Shown: positions 1 through 12,272 of the stretch, piece after piece | Position numbering within the stretch: position 1 is the first letter of the stretch | Layout of the letters: each line of letters begins with the position of its first letter | DNA from: Immersiella caudata | Taxonomy: Eukaryota; Ascomycota; Sordariomycetes; Sordariales; Lasiosphaeriaceae | Reading direction: 5' to 3' | Assembly (NCBI GenBank): GCA_030512335.1 | Contig: JAULSU010000002.1 | Coordinates: forward strand, 1,736,001 to 1,800,000 | DNA: 64,000 bases | Made by a program: the position numbers and the translations under genes | Notes under the pieces: generated by a model | The model's database searches: none | What the model saw: only the letters and a program-made list of their open reading frames with translations | What the model was told of the DNA's origin: nothing

Positions 1-1944
1 CGACGTCTACACTGGCGATGCTCGTTGGCGAGGTGGGGCCTCGAGCAAGGTCAAGCTCTGCCTGATTCTCAGGGGTACCTGGCCTGTCGCCCACCACGAT
101 GGAGTCAATATGCCCCGCCCTCGATACCTCTGCGTACAAGCTTGTACGAGCGGGGTGCGAGGATGTGATGACGCCGTCTATCTGAGGCGGCCCGTCGTCG
201 GTTATCCAGATTGCTGGATCCAGATTTGGGTCTCGGTGTCCGGCGATGCCCCCAGGCACAATCGGAATATCGGGAGCTAGGGATGTGTCGAAATCGGGTC
301 CATCCCAGTAAAGCCCGCATACTCTCCGCCAGCACTTCTTCAGCTCCGCCAATATCTTCAACTGCACCTTTCTTGCCCTCAGATCCTGAGCCAACTCGTC
401 CACAAAGTCGTTGAGAAGGTTGCAGAACATGACTCGCAGGCTGTAGTCGATCGCAAAGTCGTCCACGAAATAGTTTAAGATCCAATGCCGCAAGGCCACG
501 AATGTTCGGACCCTAACCACCATTCCAGCCTCGTCGGATCGCGCCAGTGCCCATCGCAACCGGGCAAACAGCATCCGCAGCAGATCGGAGGTTTCGAGAA
601 ACGATCGGAACGTCAGGAAGAAGTCAGAGAGGAGTTCGTAATCAAGGAAGCTGGGCGAAGTGATCTCAGCCACGAGGCGGGGTGGTGTAGCAGCTGTCAC
701 CACCCCGGCTGATGAGTATCTCACGATGGATCGATCATCGCAAGCCGGCTTAAATGTCAATGCATCAAACATGGCGGGCTCGATCACCAGGTGCGTCGAC
801 ATGTATGTTGCGCGCAGTGGGCGAGGGAGGACAGGGGCGGATGTCCTCGGGTGGTTCTCCGAGTCCGCCTCAGGGACGTTGATCAAAGGGAGCGCCATAT
901 CGGGACTCGGCCTCTTGGAATTGTTCATGGTTGCTTTTGGGCTCCTGCCGAAAAACGAGGTAGTGCTCGAGCGTACGTCTTCAGTTGGCGCATACGACGA
1001 TCCTCGGATGAAAGGCGTCCCTCGAATGCTGAACCGCGGTGTCCCTATTCTCCACGACGGGATGGAAACTTCCAACAACGGTGGGTTACCCAAGGCCATA
1101 TCCTCCGTGGTTTTGGGTCTCTGTTCCTCGCCTGGCTGGGTGATGACGATTTTGAAGCCCCCTGGCTCTGACTCTCGTGCAATGCTGGTATCGGGAACAG
1201 TGGAGTCGGACATGGCGCGACGGTGACGCGTTCGATTTCCCGTCCTTTTACCACCAGGTTTCTCGTGCCCCGAGGTTGATGGAGACGAGGCATCCCACCG
1301 GCTGTCCTCGTGAAGTGCCGTACTCCCCTCTGCCTCCTGACCGTTGCCCCCGGGTGCCAGAGCATCCAACCCAGCCGTGCCAGGCGGGGTCATGGGAAAC
1401 ACGAAGTGCGGTTGGGGGTAGCGCTGGTTCGCCGGACGAACCGTTGGTCTGGGGCCACTGTCAATTCCATCCGAGATACCTGTCGTAGCAGGGGGCGCAG
1501 ACACATGTCTTACCTCAAGTAAATTCGCCCATTGTTGCCAACGTTTGCCACGGCGAATTGGCGCCCCTCGCGTCCTGCAGAGCCTCCATCCGGCGTGAGA
1601 TCCCATTTTTCGTCGTCCTGGCTGCCCTTTTTCGCCCGTCGCTGCTGGAGAACGTTCTCTTCCTGGGATCTTCGTTCCGACACTGGCAGCAACGGCCTCT
1701 GCCGCGCGCCCGACGCGGTCCTCGTCGGCGCCCTCCCAACAGTGCCTGGCGATCCTAACGCAGCGAGTGTTCCTCCTGTTCCCTTCTCACCCTCTCCTCT
1801 CCCTAATTTGGGCGTCCGCCGTTGCCCTGATGGTTCCCGCGAGGACGCCTGTCGCTCGACTCGTTGTCGCTGGGCTAAAAGCTGCTGCCGAAAACGCGCC
1901 GTGAGAGCTGTCGCGGGGGACGCCGGTGGTGGATCGGCGTCCAT
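1..1944 (-). CDS. LTE1: LTE1-type guanine nucleotide exchange factor, 5' part (runs off window)
   Basis: N-terminal 626 residues of a RasGEF-family protein of the Lte1 type, which in yeast promotes mitotic exit at the bud cortex. Two exons are visible: 1514-1944 and 1-1448, separated by a 65-bp intron (1449-1513, GTAAGA...CCCCAG). Splicing joins GRIYLR to PTVRPANQRYPQPHF and keeps the frame open to the window edge. The start at 1944 has an in-frame TAG just upstream. Residues 1-390 are low-complexity and Pro/Ser rich, with an NVGNNGRIYLRPTVRP block. From about residue 395 the sequence is a RasGEF N-terminal module (LVAEITSPSFLDYELLSDF, then FLTFRSF and VRTFVALRHWI). The catalytic RasGEF domain would lie beyond the left edge. 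The open frames on the opposite strand here are shadows. The family is clear; the Lte1 assignment rests on this architecture. Confidence 0.85.
1449..1513 (-). other. LTE1 intron 1
   Basis: A 65-bp GT-AG intron. It interrupts an arginine codon (AG|A) and its removal restores the RasGEF reading frame. Confidence 0.8.
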
Positions 1945-4900
1945 TGCGGTGGCTCCAGCGACCTATCGTGCAGAGCGGCGGCGGCTGCTACTGCTGGTGC
2001 TGGCGAGGACGTCTGTGATTGAAGACATGGGACGGTCAGCGGTTGTGACGCGATTGGTGGTTGCGGGCAGTGTGCTGTGTCGCTGTAGCTAGCTAGCGAG
2101 GCAGCTGGAACAGCGAAGAAGGAAGGAGCAGCCCTGGCGCAAAACCATCCACCGGCGCAATAGGGGAGGTTTGAGAATGCGTGAATGCGACCGGCGGGGT
2201 GTTGCGGGAAGCGTGTTTACCCAGCGGCTCAGGGCAAACGCAAGGGGAGGGGACGCAGCGCAGCGTAGGAGGTCCAAGGGCAACCTACGGGTATTGCACG
2301 ACGCCATAAAGGTCGGATGGTAACACAAACCCCCCCTAACACACTAGGATCGACAGCGATTCGGCGGCCACCGCACAGCAAACAACACCGTCGTTGGTCC
2401 TCGGACGACGTCACAGATGGAAGTTGAAGTTCAATGCAAAGGGGTCACGCAGCGAGGAGGACTCGAGGGCAATTCTCTACCTGGGTAGTTAGCCAGTCAC
2501 GCACCTACGCCAGACACAAGGGTGAGGCCCAGTGGGAAAACTCGTCCAATGGGCCGGTTGCTCGTCCGCGGCGAAGAAGCAAGCATCCAAGCAAGCAAGC
2601 ACCAGCTCCTCCTCCCTTGCTCTGGCAGGGCAAACAGGACTTTGGCTTGGGTTGCAGGGGGGGTGCCGAACGGGGGCAGGTGCTAATTTACTGTGGCTGG
2701 CCCGCCTTGTCATCGCGGTCCCCACATCACCACCACACGCGGCTGGCGTGCCTTTTTAGGGAGCAATCGCTTGTCAAAGTCGGCCCCATCCTGCCCGCCC
2801 TCGTCTGTCCCGCCCCTGCCTTCCAACCAAAACCCTCCGAGAAGCTGCACAGAATGCCCCCAAAGGACACAGGGGAAGGCATGGCGGCCAATTTCCAATT
2901 TGCGAAGTGTTTGGCCGATCGATGGCATCCGAGAGGCGACCGAGGGGACCCCGTGCGTCAACTCGCAGCGAGAGGGGGCACGATAAGTACCGCGCGCACG
3001 GTTCGGTCCAAGCCAAGTGAAGAAAAGCAGGGTTCAATGATGCGAGGTCATGAAGTCGGCAGGACGCCGTGACCTCTGGCTGCACGGTGCGCAGCGACGG
3101 GTTCTTCCCATTGCGCTGAGAAAGACCTCTTACCCTTCTTCCTCGACGAGTTTCTCCTTCTGTCCAGCCCGTGATATCCACTTACGAAAGGGGGTAAGAC
3201 GCAGTTTACCCTCTACGATAGGTCGGCCATCGTGGCGCTCACACGATCACAAGCTGAACTGCGGCGACAATTGGCGGCTTCAAAGAGCGGGCTGTACCAG
3301 CCTCGCGAGCGGAGGTTGCGCGAAGTCGCCCACTGGCAATGCGACGCAGGCAACTCCCTACCGAGTGGCGTGTGCGTCCAGCTCAACGCGATCTCGTAGC
3401 TTGGCTGCCTCCAATGGTTCATGGATCCAAATACGCAGCTCACAGGTCCTCGGCACTGGACATTCGCTCCACACGGCAGAGAGGCCCTTCCTTCATGCTC
3501 ATTCACTGGCATGAAGCTGCCATCATCCAGAAGCGAAGTCTCACCAGGAAGCTGGGCTCATAGACTCTTGGCGGTGCCAGAGGCTGGGGAAACCCTCCAA
3601 ACTGGTCGTTGGTGCTGGCCATCAAGTAAAGTCGGGCCATTATTGGCTCGTCGGGACGTCCCGCGAGGAGCACCAACAGCAACAACACCGTGGCCAACTG
3701 ATTCATGGCCGGCCATCGCTGCGCCGCATCTATACTGCCTAGAAATCTCTGCTAACCAAATGCCAGGGACAGTGGTGCTAGCTGGCGGCGCCGTATACTG
3801 ACCACTTCATCATCGGCGAGCACCGCGGTACTGGCAAACAGGTTCGCTCTGCCATCTCTAGTATCAATTGGCTAGCTCACACGGCGCACAGGCTTCAAGC
3901 TTCTCCGTGGCCTGCGGGAAGACGACCAGCCGTGCGAAGGCATATTCCGAAGGCATTGAAACTTTCCGGGTTGGCTCCTCAAGAATCATCTAGAGCGTTA
4001 TGCGTGCTAGGTTGTCATGGCCACTAGATCGCATAATCGCCCTGTAGAAATTGCACGAACGCCGAAGGACCGACGAGGCCTTTGTCAGCCAAATGCCAAA
4101 AGGAACACATCGAGGCCCAGAAACCCGGCCTCAACCCCTCTTTCGTCGGCATGGAAAAGATAACCCCGGCCTCGTGCTCGGCTGGGCCACGACCCAGAGA
4201 TCCGCATGCTCATCAAAGCTTTGCCCGGCTGCGTCGTCATCCACCACGGCGTTCTCCTAAGGGCCTTTATGCGTTGGCAGTATCCGAAATCGAGAAATAG
4301 AAATCAGGCATGCCATGTCTCTGCAGATTGACTTCAGGACCCGAAATTGGAGTGAGGCTGAGGGCGCAGGCCCCCACCACCCCCAACCCAGGACGCCGCC
4401 AACGCAACATGGGAGATCAACACACATTTTGTGGCGTTTCCATTCCAACGTCGTCCGGCCTTTTTGGAGATCGACCCCCCAGCTGAAGTCTCAAGTAAAC
4501 CATCACATCCTTATCAATCTATGCGCGCAGCATTCACTTGAGGTTTGCATCTGACAAGTGGGGTGACATGCTCGCCAGGCAGGAATGCAAATCGGATCAG
4601 GTGACAGGAGCACGGACGGCACCAAGCAGATCTCAATTGATGCTGGGTGATGCAAAACACACAAATCATCCGTCACACCGCTCGCACGCGGCTGTCACAC
4701 ACGGGGCACAAGCCACACGACGGCTGCTTGCTTCCTTGACAGCTTTGGTCACCTCAATCTTCATTTGCCGCGCGACCTCGTCACCTCTCCGCTATGCTCC
4801 GAGTGTCAACACCGCGCTTATCTGCAAGCGCTACCTAACTTCCCAATGTGCGTACCCTTTGAAGAAAGGCCGAGACCGTAATCCCCTTGCCATCGCTGAT

Positions 4901-6026
4901 CTCATCACGCCGCAAATCGAGATCCGCGGGAAGATCCTCAGATGAGCGGATGGACTAACGGAAAGCAACCCCTCTCGAGTAAAATCCGCAAGCATCGGCA
5001 ATTGATCAAGTTACCCAACCATCGGTTGATTACGGTCCAGCGGTGACGCTACGAGGTCCATCGCGACAGCAACAGTCATATAGTCGAGCCCCTCGCTATC
5101 ACATCGCACCCGGCTCTTGTTGACCGTGCTGCACACCAGCTCGAGCGCATACACGACCCGCCGTATCAGCTCCACAACCAACCCCTCATCCACCAGCACC
5201 GATATCACACAGCATTAACCACCACACAAATCACAACTTGATCAGCCCTTCATATCATCACTTCCCCTTGGCATCCGAACCTTATTTTCTTTTGCTGCCC
5301 CGCCGCGTCGATACTGCGTCTTGCTAGGGTAAAGTGTGGAAACACATGGGAGGATCTCCTCACGTTCCGAGGCTTATCGTTCATGCCCGCACCCTGGTAG
5401 TTCACAAGCAGCTCCACACACACCATCTGTCATTCCTATTTCTGAGGTCGTATATATTGGCTATCACTTCTGCTTAGGTTCGGTGGTGAGTTTTTATCGG
5501 GGTTGAAGCGGCGATGGACGGAGGGTAGGTATGATAACTTCCAACTGAACTTTGCCAGCACGCATTGCTGTTGAGGCCTCTTGAAATGCAAACGAGCCTT
5601 TGTAGACATATTCTCGGCGCTTGCAAATACAAAACGAATAGCGGCATTTTCAATGCAGTGAGGGCAATTTCGTCTTTGTTGAAGGACTGTATTGATCTAG
5701 GCACTCATGTTTTCGCGCGAAGCATACGACGCTTTATAACGTTGATAATGTCTGTGACTGTGGAAAATCAGACCCTCTGAAATGTCTGCCAGGCATTGCT
5801 AGATTCAAACAAGGCCAGGGGCGATGCATCTGTAAAATCTAGACCCCCTTGAAGGCCTGTTTACATCTAGATGGCGCGTTGATGCGTGGAGTAGCTCGCC
5901 TTGGGAGGTGAAGAAAGTTGAGTATGATCTGTAGACATTGGCTGCGAGATAGTCGCCCAAGGCAAATTCGTGCTTTTAACTCTAGATCTGTGATCAGAAG
6001 CCAGCAACACTGCCCCGTATGTTCTC
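1945..6026. other. Intergenic, LTE1 upstream region and SEC18 3' flank
   Basis: About 4.1 kb with only short, overlapping, low-quality open frames on both strands. I recognise no protein motif and see no splice pattern that joins them into a gene. A GTG-initiated 65-codon frame at 5011-5208 (-) ends beside a possible GTAACT donor but resembles nothing I know. The left part should hold the LTE1 promoter and the last few hundred bases the SEC18 3' UTR. Confidence 0.5.
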
Positions 6027-8658
6027 CTACATCGGGTTATATTTGATTATCTGGGTAGCCAACTGCTGCCCGAACCACTGTGTGGGCTCCTCGCTCAGCT
6101 TCGCATCCTCGGCTGTTGTCAATATAGTCTTGATGCCCACTCCAACCGTCTGCGATCCCGACGTATACTCGTTGACTGTGTTGAGAGCCTCGTTAACATC
6201 TGATGGGTCGAACATGCCGGCCTCGATGAGAACAGTCCCAAGCTCGCGGAGGTCTTGTACCGCAGGCACTGGGATCTCCCTGTCGAAGGCTTCCACCACG
6301 TCCAGCTGGCTCAGGATGGTACGCTGCGAAGACGTGGCCAGAACCAGCAAACGGTGGCCCTTTGGTGGTGGCGTCCTCATCAGTGTAACGAGGGTCTGGA
6401 GGATAGTGTTGGAGAAGCGAAGACCAACAGGGTTCCATTCAATCATGCGTTCGAGGTCGTCCAGGATGAGCAAGCTCAGCGGACTCTTGTAGGCGTCGGT
6501 GAAGACCTTGTGGAGGAAGTCCTTCTTGGCCACATCATCCCTGAACCCAACAATCGATGCCGGCGTGATGATCTTGATGAAGGGATACTCCGACCTCATT
6601 GCCTAGTCGGAACAGTTAACAACTGCATAAGTATCGATCCCGGGAAGGAACTTACAATGTGTGCAGCCAGCGCCGTTTTCCCGCTCGCGGCTGGGCCGTG
6701 GATGAGCACCGACCTGTGCCTTGTCTTCTCCGACTTTCGGACGCCCTCCACAAGTAGCATTCCGTCGTTGAGAATGGTCTTGATACCCTGTGAGTAGTAG
6801 ATGATGCCGTATGGGATGTTCTCCTCAAGCTCCGAGTCGTCGGCTCCAAACGCCGGTTTAACTTCCTCCAGAGCACCGAGGAAGTCTTGTCTGGTAACCT
6901 TCATGTTGGCGACATCATCGCCTATGACCGCCACCGTACCTGGCTTAATATTCCTTGCGAATGCGAATGAAGTAGCTGACTTGACAAGACCGCTCAGCTC
7001 AGCGCCCGAGAAGTTCTTGGTGAGCGCCGCGAGCTCATCGATGCTGACATCACTTCCCATAATGTTGTTCTCTTTCATCTTTGAGGTATGAATCTTGAGA
7101 ATCTGAGATCGACCACTCTCGTCGGGGAGTGAGATTTCAACCTGAACCTCGAGCCGACCGGGACGCAACAAAGCATCGTCGATCATGTCCTTCCGGTTGG
7201 TCATTCCGATGAGTAGGATGTTGTTGAGCTGGTCGACACCATCAAGCTTGGACAGTAGCTGATTCACCACACTGTCACCAACGCCTGTGCCGCCACCGGC
7301 ACCAGAACCTCTCTGCTTGCATACAGCGTCCAACTCATCGAAAATGATGATGTGCAGCCCCGACTCGTCGCCCTTCTCCTTGTACTCCTTTTCGGCATCG
7401 GCAAACAACTTTCGGATGTTCTCCTCACTCTGACCGACGTACTTGTTCAACACTTCGGGGCCGTTGATGACCTTGGGTTCCCTAGCATTCAGCACCTTGC
7501 CTAGCTGTCTAGCAATCAGGGTCTTTCCAGTTCCTGGGGGACCGTAAAGCAGCATTCCCTTTACGTGCATGATTCCGAGCTTGTCAACGATGCCAGGGGG
7601 ATACAGACGCGACGCAAAGGCGCGGCGGAAGATAGTTGTGAACTCATCGTCGAGACCGCCGACGCCCATCGCCTCAAACTTGAAATCCGCTTTGAGAATG
7701 GCGTTCGCAGCTGGCCGATTACTGGATGCCTTCAGCTTTATGGGCGACTTGACGTCTTTGAAGAAGCCAATGTTGCACTGGCTGGTGAGAATACCGCGGG
7801 CCCCTGGGTCGGAGAGCGTTTCACCACTGGACTTTTCGGTCATTCCGAGATCAACCAAGGTGACGGTGCGAACCACGATGGATAACGGGATGCTCCTAAC
7901 ATCCAATAGAAGCCTTTGCCCGGGCGCGAAGACTTGGTTCTGGAACATCTTGGTGAATATGTCGGCCAGCTCGTCACCGTCGTAGGGAGTGTCGACGGCC
8001 TTCCTCGTCGATGCGAAGCCTACTTCCAGGTCCATGGACCCTAGATATGCCGCCGGTCCTCGGCTGAAAGGATCGTATTGCTCGCCCACTAGCTCGTCCA
8101 TCATACCAACACCGCACCATGTTCGCTGAGGATCCGACAGGCTGATGCACCCATCCGGAAAACCGGGAAGAGGCCGGCATGTGACCACATAGTCGCCTCG
8201 TAGCTGTTGCCCCGTCAAGCGCACGTATATATCGGAGCCGTCGCGGTTCGGGGGGAAGTCGTTGGGAGACACAGCGGAGCTAGAAGGGTTCGTATGTCAG
8301 TGCTTCGTCGGCATTAAATTCAAGGTTAAACGCACATGTTGGTAAAGATGTATTGGCTCTGGAGAGTCTTGTCCTCGATCTTGGCCAGGCGCAGGCGCAC
8401 TGGCTGCCGACCGCGCGGGGGGGTCTGTTGGTAACTAGGAGCCGGTTGCTGGTATCTGGGTTCCCCTCCGTATGCGCCGCTGCCGCCGCCGTAACCCCCT
8501 CCGGCACCGCCCTGCGGCCTACCTGGGGAGGGCTGTCCGTAGTTATCATAACCGCCTTGGTTCATTCCGCCATCGCCTCCAGGGCGTTGGGTTGGGCGGC
8601 TAGGAAGTCCACCGCCGCCGCGAGGTCCCTTGCCGAAGAGGTTGTTTCGAAGATCCAT
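6027..8658 (-). CDS. SEC18: Sec18/NSF, vesicle-fusion AAA ATPase
   Basis: AAA+ ATPase that, with alpha-SNAP (Sec17), disassembles cis-SNARE complexes after membrane fusion throughout the secretory and vacuolar pathways. Three exons: 8336-8658, 6656-8279 and 6027-6602, giving 840 residues. The introns are 56 bp (8280-8335) and 53 bp (6603-6655). Residues 1-100 hold a Gly/Pro/Gln-rich leader, then the N domain (VRLRLAKIEDKTL, YIFTNISAVSPNDF). D1 has Walker A GPPGTGKT near residue 355 and Walker B IIFDELDAV near 420, followed by TNRKDMIDDALLRPGR. D2 has a degenerate Walker A, GPAASGKT, near 637 and LLILDDLER after it. D2 in this family binds ATP mainly for hexamer stability. It is transcribed head to head with the gene at 9311. 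Confidence 0.97.
6603..6655 (-). other. SEC18 intron 2
   Basis: A 53-bp phase-0 intron (GTAAGT...GACTAG) just after the D2 Walker A region. It joins ALAAHI to AMRSEYPF. Confidence 0.9.
8280..8335 (-). other. SEC18 intron 1
   Basis: A 56-bp intron with a GTGCGT donor and CTTCTAG acceptor. It splits an isoleucine codon in the N domain (IFTN|ISAV). Confidence 0.85.
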
Positions 8659-9310
8659 GGTGGTATGTTTGGTGAAGGGTGAGGGGGTGAGGTAAATTGC
8701 TGGAGGGCCTTTGGCGACTTTGTGTAAGGCGTCAGTTTGGAACCACGTAGGCCTTCCGGGTCGTCAGCGCAAGGTGGCAGAATGTTTGGAGGCGTCAAAC
8801 GTAAGGTGGGTGTGGCAGTTGACTGTTTGGAACGGAGACTCCGGTCAGAAGAACCCTTTTAGCCAGTGCGTCAAGAGCTGTTAGCACTGGGACCCAGGGA
8901 GGTACTTCATGAAAATTGGCCCCTAGCAATATCAAAAGGACCCTTATCAAAAAACATCGCCTTTTCAACAATACCGTAGGTATCTTCAAACATAGATGAG
9001 GCCATCTGCAATGCTGTTGATGCAATCATACCATCGTTGAAGACATGTGCCGATTTGGATAACGTGTTCCTGCACTGTATAGATGTTGTACCGTTTCAGC
9101 TTACCCCACGAGCAGCAATGGCGCTGCGTAGCTCTCTGCAGGGAAGGCGTGGCGGGGAAGACTCGAGACCCCTCTGTGTCACGCTCTGGCGGACAGCTGC
9201 CCCTGTCAGAAGCTCCTCGGTGTGGGGCACTTTTCAACATCAGAATCACCAACATCACCATAGCAAGTGTTTTACCTCAAGCCTCCCTTAGGGATCGCCG
9301 TTCTCTCAAG
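8659..9310. promoter_or_regulatory. Shared divergent promoter, SEC18 / Cir_N gene
   Basis: A 652-bp spacer between two start codons pointing away from each other, so both promoters and 5' UTRs must lie here. I see no coding potential and no motif I would name with confidence. Confidence 0.6.
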
Positions 9311-10400
9311 ATGCCTCTGTAAGCCTCCCATGTTCCAAACTTGCAATCCAGATCTAACTTCGCCCAGCCATCTCCTCGGTAAAAAATCATGGAATATATA
9401 CAATGCCGACAACATCGCCCGCGTCGAGCGAGACGAAGCCGCCGCGCGCGCCCGGGAAGAGGCTGAGGAGCAGCGCATACAAGAAGAAGATGCCGCCCGT
9501 CGCCTAGCCATTCTCCGAGGGGAAACCCCACCCGCACTCACAGAGTGCGAAGAAAGATATGACGAGCGAGCGGACCGCGACAGCGCAAGAGTCCATGTGC
9601 TGGGCCGCGACGTGCGCGCGCGTAAGCGCAAGCGATATGGGGAAGATGATACCGATTTTGAAATGAGAGTGGCGAGAGAGCAGGCGGAAGCGGGCAGCCG
9701 TGCCTCGCGGGACTTACTGCTAGGACCTTCTTCCTCCGTGTCGCTAGTCGATGGCAGAGGGCACATCTCGTTGTTCAACGAAGAGGAGGCTCGGCGTGGG
9801 GAAGAAAAAGCGGATGCAGAGCGCGAGGCCGCGAAGAAAAAGCGCAAAGAGGAGGAAGAATATCAAGTTCGGTTGGTTGATGCGGCGGGCAGGGGGGCAA
9901 ATAAGATGGGGCCATGGTACGCCACTCCCGACGTGGACGCATCAGGAGTTCTGGTTCCTTCGAAAGATGTATTTGGGAACGATGACCCTGGTAGGGCGGT
10001 GCGCGAAGTGGCTAGGCTAGATGCCAATGACCCTCTTGCGATGATGAAGAGAGGTGCGGCAAAAGTCAGGGAGCTCGGCAAAGAACGGAAACGAGAAGCG
10101 GAGGAGCGCGAAAAGGAGCTTAGGTCACTGCGAAAGGAGCAGAGGCGAAAGGATAAGGAGAGGCGACGACGAGATGAACGCAGTGATAGGCCCAGGGACG
10201 AGGAGAGAGGGTCAAGGTCGACTCGTGGTGAACGGGCCCGCCATGAAAGTGACAGACATGAGAAATCCAGGCATAGGGATGACGGTCAGCATCGAGATAG
10301 AGACGACCGGCACAGAGACAGAGAAGATGACCGGCATCGGCGCAGGGATACCGACCTTCTCGGACGTGAACGGCATCGTCGTCACGGAGACGATCGCTGA
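9311..10400 (+). CDS. Cir_N-domain (LENG1-like) nuclear protein, RD-rich tail
   Basis: 346-residue protein with the N-terminal signature MPLHLLGKKSWNIYN of the Cir_N family (CBF1-interacting corepressor N-terminal domain, as in LENG1-type and splicing-associated proteins). The start is set by a tiny first exon, 9311-9318 (ATGCCTCT), then a 49-bp intron (9319-9367, GTAAGC...GCCCAG). The main exon is 9368-10400. Without that splice the conserved first residues are lost. Residues 10-60 are charged and helical (DNIARVERDEAAARAREEAE). The middle contains KRKRYGEDDTDFEMR, and the last 110 residues are a highly basic/acidic RD/RE/RH repeat, typical of spliceosome-associated proteins. A role in pre-mRNA splicing is inference from family and composition. 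Confidence 0.85.
9319..9367 (+). other. Intron after an 8-nt first coding exon
   Basis: A 49-bp GT-AG intron. It separates the 8 coding bases ATGCCTCT from the rest of the Cir_N gene. Confidence 0.85.
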
Positions 10401-10698
10401 ATTGGATAGAACACATAGACATGATACCCCTTTTTTAGCGACTTGACTGGGTGGTTTCAGCCCCCGCCTCACATACCCCTATCGTATGACCATGAGACAA
10501 AGCAGTGAAAAGCTCCAGGACACATCCGGCATTTTCGCATAGCCAGATTTAGTTCAACTCCACCAAACTAACCAACCAACACCCGGCCCAGATCTCACCT
10601 GGCCAAGGACGCGTCGCGGCCAGAGACTCGCACTGCACGCCGGTGGTACACACACCCAGTCTCGCCAAACTCTGCTATACCTATGACTCCCGCAAGCA
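10401..10698. other. Convergent 3' spacer
   Basis: 298 bp between the stops of the Cir_N gene (+) and the lipocalin-like gene (-). It should contain both 3' UTRs and poly(A) sites. No gene seen. Confidence 0.5.
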
Positions 10699-11319
10699 TC
10701 AGGCCCCCTTCCACGGCAAACTTATCGCCACCGGCAACATATCCTTCTCCACCAACTGCGCCACCGGTCTCGCCTCCAACCCCCCCAACACCCCCAACAC
10801 CTCCTCCGCCAACCCTTCTGACGGACCCTCCTTCCGATCACTCAGAACATCCAACCCCTCCTTCGTGAATGCCGTCGCCGCAAACCACGAAACCATCCAC
10901 CGCTCCGTCGTTCCATCCGCCGCCGTCCTCTCCCCCCACCCCAACAACTCCCAATGACTGCTGAGCAGCGCCAACCAGCGCTTCCCGCGCCACGTCCAGA
11001 CGCTCCCGTCTCCTGCTGTCTCGGCGGTGTCGATACCGGAGACGCTCTTCACGCCGCCTTTACCGCCGAGAGATTCGTACTCGACCTTGTCGTCTATGCG
11101 TTCTCTTGGGGGGTTGGAGGAGAGAGGGTCCAGGGGTTTATAGGTGATGCGGACGTTCTGGGCGGAGCGCCACATTTTGAGCGTGGAGTGGGAGACTGTC
11201 CAGGTGCGGGAGAGCCATTCTATCGAGGGGGATTGGAATGTTTTGGCGGTTGAGTTGGAGGACGTGTATTTGGTCGGGGAGCGGAGGGTGATGGTGTTGG
11301 GGGGTGTTAGGGCAGCCAT
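10699..11319 (-). CDS. Conserved fungal protein, lipocalin/calycin-like
   Basis: Single-exon, 206 residues from the ATG at 11319. An in-frame ATG 36 bases upstream (11355) is possible, but MAALTPPNTITLRSPTKY looks like the natural beginning. The layout is that of small beta-barrel lipocalin-like proteins seen widely in ascomycetes: SIEWLSRTWTVSHSTLKMW at the front (a G-x-W-like entry strand), a run of alternating hydrophobic strands (NVRITYKPL, DDKVEYESL), then VWTWRGKRWLALLSSHWELLG and WMVSWFAATAFTKEGLDVLS. No signal peptide or membrane segment is seen. The ligand and function are unknown; the fold suggestion is pattern-based and unverified. It converges on the Cir_N gene and diverges from the gene at 12273. 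Confidence 0.75.
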   Translation of the reverse strand: MAALTPPNTITLRSPTKYTSSNSTAKTFQSPSIEWLSRTWTVSHSTLKMWRSAQNVRITYKPLDPLSSNPPRERIDDKVEYESLGGKGGVKSVSGIDTAETAGDGSVWTWRGKRWLALLSSHWELLGWGERTAADGTTERWMVSWFAATAFTKEGLDVLSDRKEGPSEGLAEEVLGVLGGLEARPVAQLVEKDMLPVAISLPWKGA

Positions 11320-12272
11320 TCTTGAGGGTGGTTTGTGATTTTTTCCCCGATTCAATTATATTATCGTTGAGTGATCAAGCAGGTATGTGCAGTTCGGATG
11401 AGCCGGTGGTGGGAGGGGCTCAAGTTTATGTATGGGTGTGTCTTGGTTGTTTCAAGCGCCGTGGATCGAAGCCGTGCGTCAACCAACACTTGACGGCCGT
11501 CTCAAGTTGGCGCTAATGATCTTGAAGAAGTCCTACTCGAAAAAAAAGAAAGAAAAAACTCAAAATGCATAAAATATCTCCCTTTATATACCTATGATTA
11601 CTGGTATACATGCAATGGAAGCTGGCGGGCGTGCTGTCAGTAGACTCGGGAACAAAGGCTGGACGTCCTCTCCGACTCTCCCGTCGGCGAGGGTAGGGGC
11701 TGTTGTGAAGCCAGGTAGGTATGTTGTATCAATGTCACATGACATCAGATTCATTCTATGCCGTCTCTTGTTCTCGTGTTGCACCAACTCAGATCTTCCT
11801 CCAAAGTTATTAGTGACAAACGAGTGGATAGCGCTGACAGTTGAAGAAATGTGAGAAGTGATGAACCGACAAAAGCTGGGGTCGGGATGAAGCTCAGTGG
11901 TTGACAGGGGCCTTCCCTAGCGTTACGGCTAAGCGAGGGCTGCGGGAGGCTCAAACACCCTTGCCAAACCCCAGGTCATTTTCAACGTCCAACAAACTCC
12001 AAGGCTAGATCTGTGGATCTTGGGTTGAACAAACGGCATCTTCTCAGCGTCCCCTCCCAACAGAGTATTCTATCTCGCGGAAACGGAGCAGGAACTACCA
12101 AGTTGCGGTCATCTTCATTTTTTTTTGGCAGCAAATCGGAAAGGAGCGCACTGGCAGGACCCCACTTGGCACCCACACTTTAGGAACAGCTTCAATCTCA
12201 CGAAGCTAGACTCTTAAGCAGAGAGCTCCCACACCACACAGCTCCACGCATCACAATCGGCACACCCTGATC
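11320..12272. promoter_or_regulatory. Divergent intergenic region
   Basis: 953 bp between two divergent starts. It includes an A-rich stretch near 11539-11575 and a T-rich run near 12115-12126. No gene seen; both promoters are expected here. Confidence 0.45.

Noticed and set aside
660..1226. 188-residue plus-strand open frame
   Set aside because: It is the shadow of LTE1: the minus strand here encodes continuous sequence leading into a recognisable RasGEF N-terminal domain.
2434..3072. 212-residue plus-strand open frame
   Set aside because: No motif; several equally long frames overlap it on both strands.
5011..5208. 65-codon minus-strand frame as a gene
   Set aside because: Begins with GTG, has no ATG near its start, no recognisable motif and no supported neighbouring exon.
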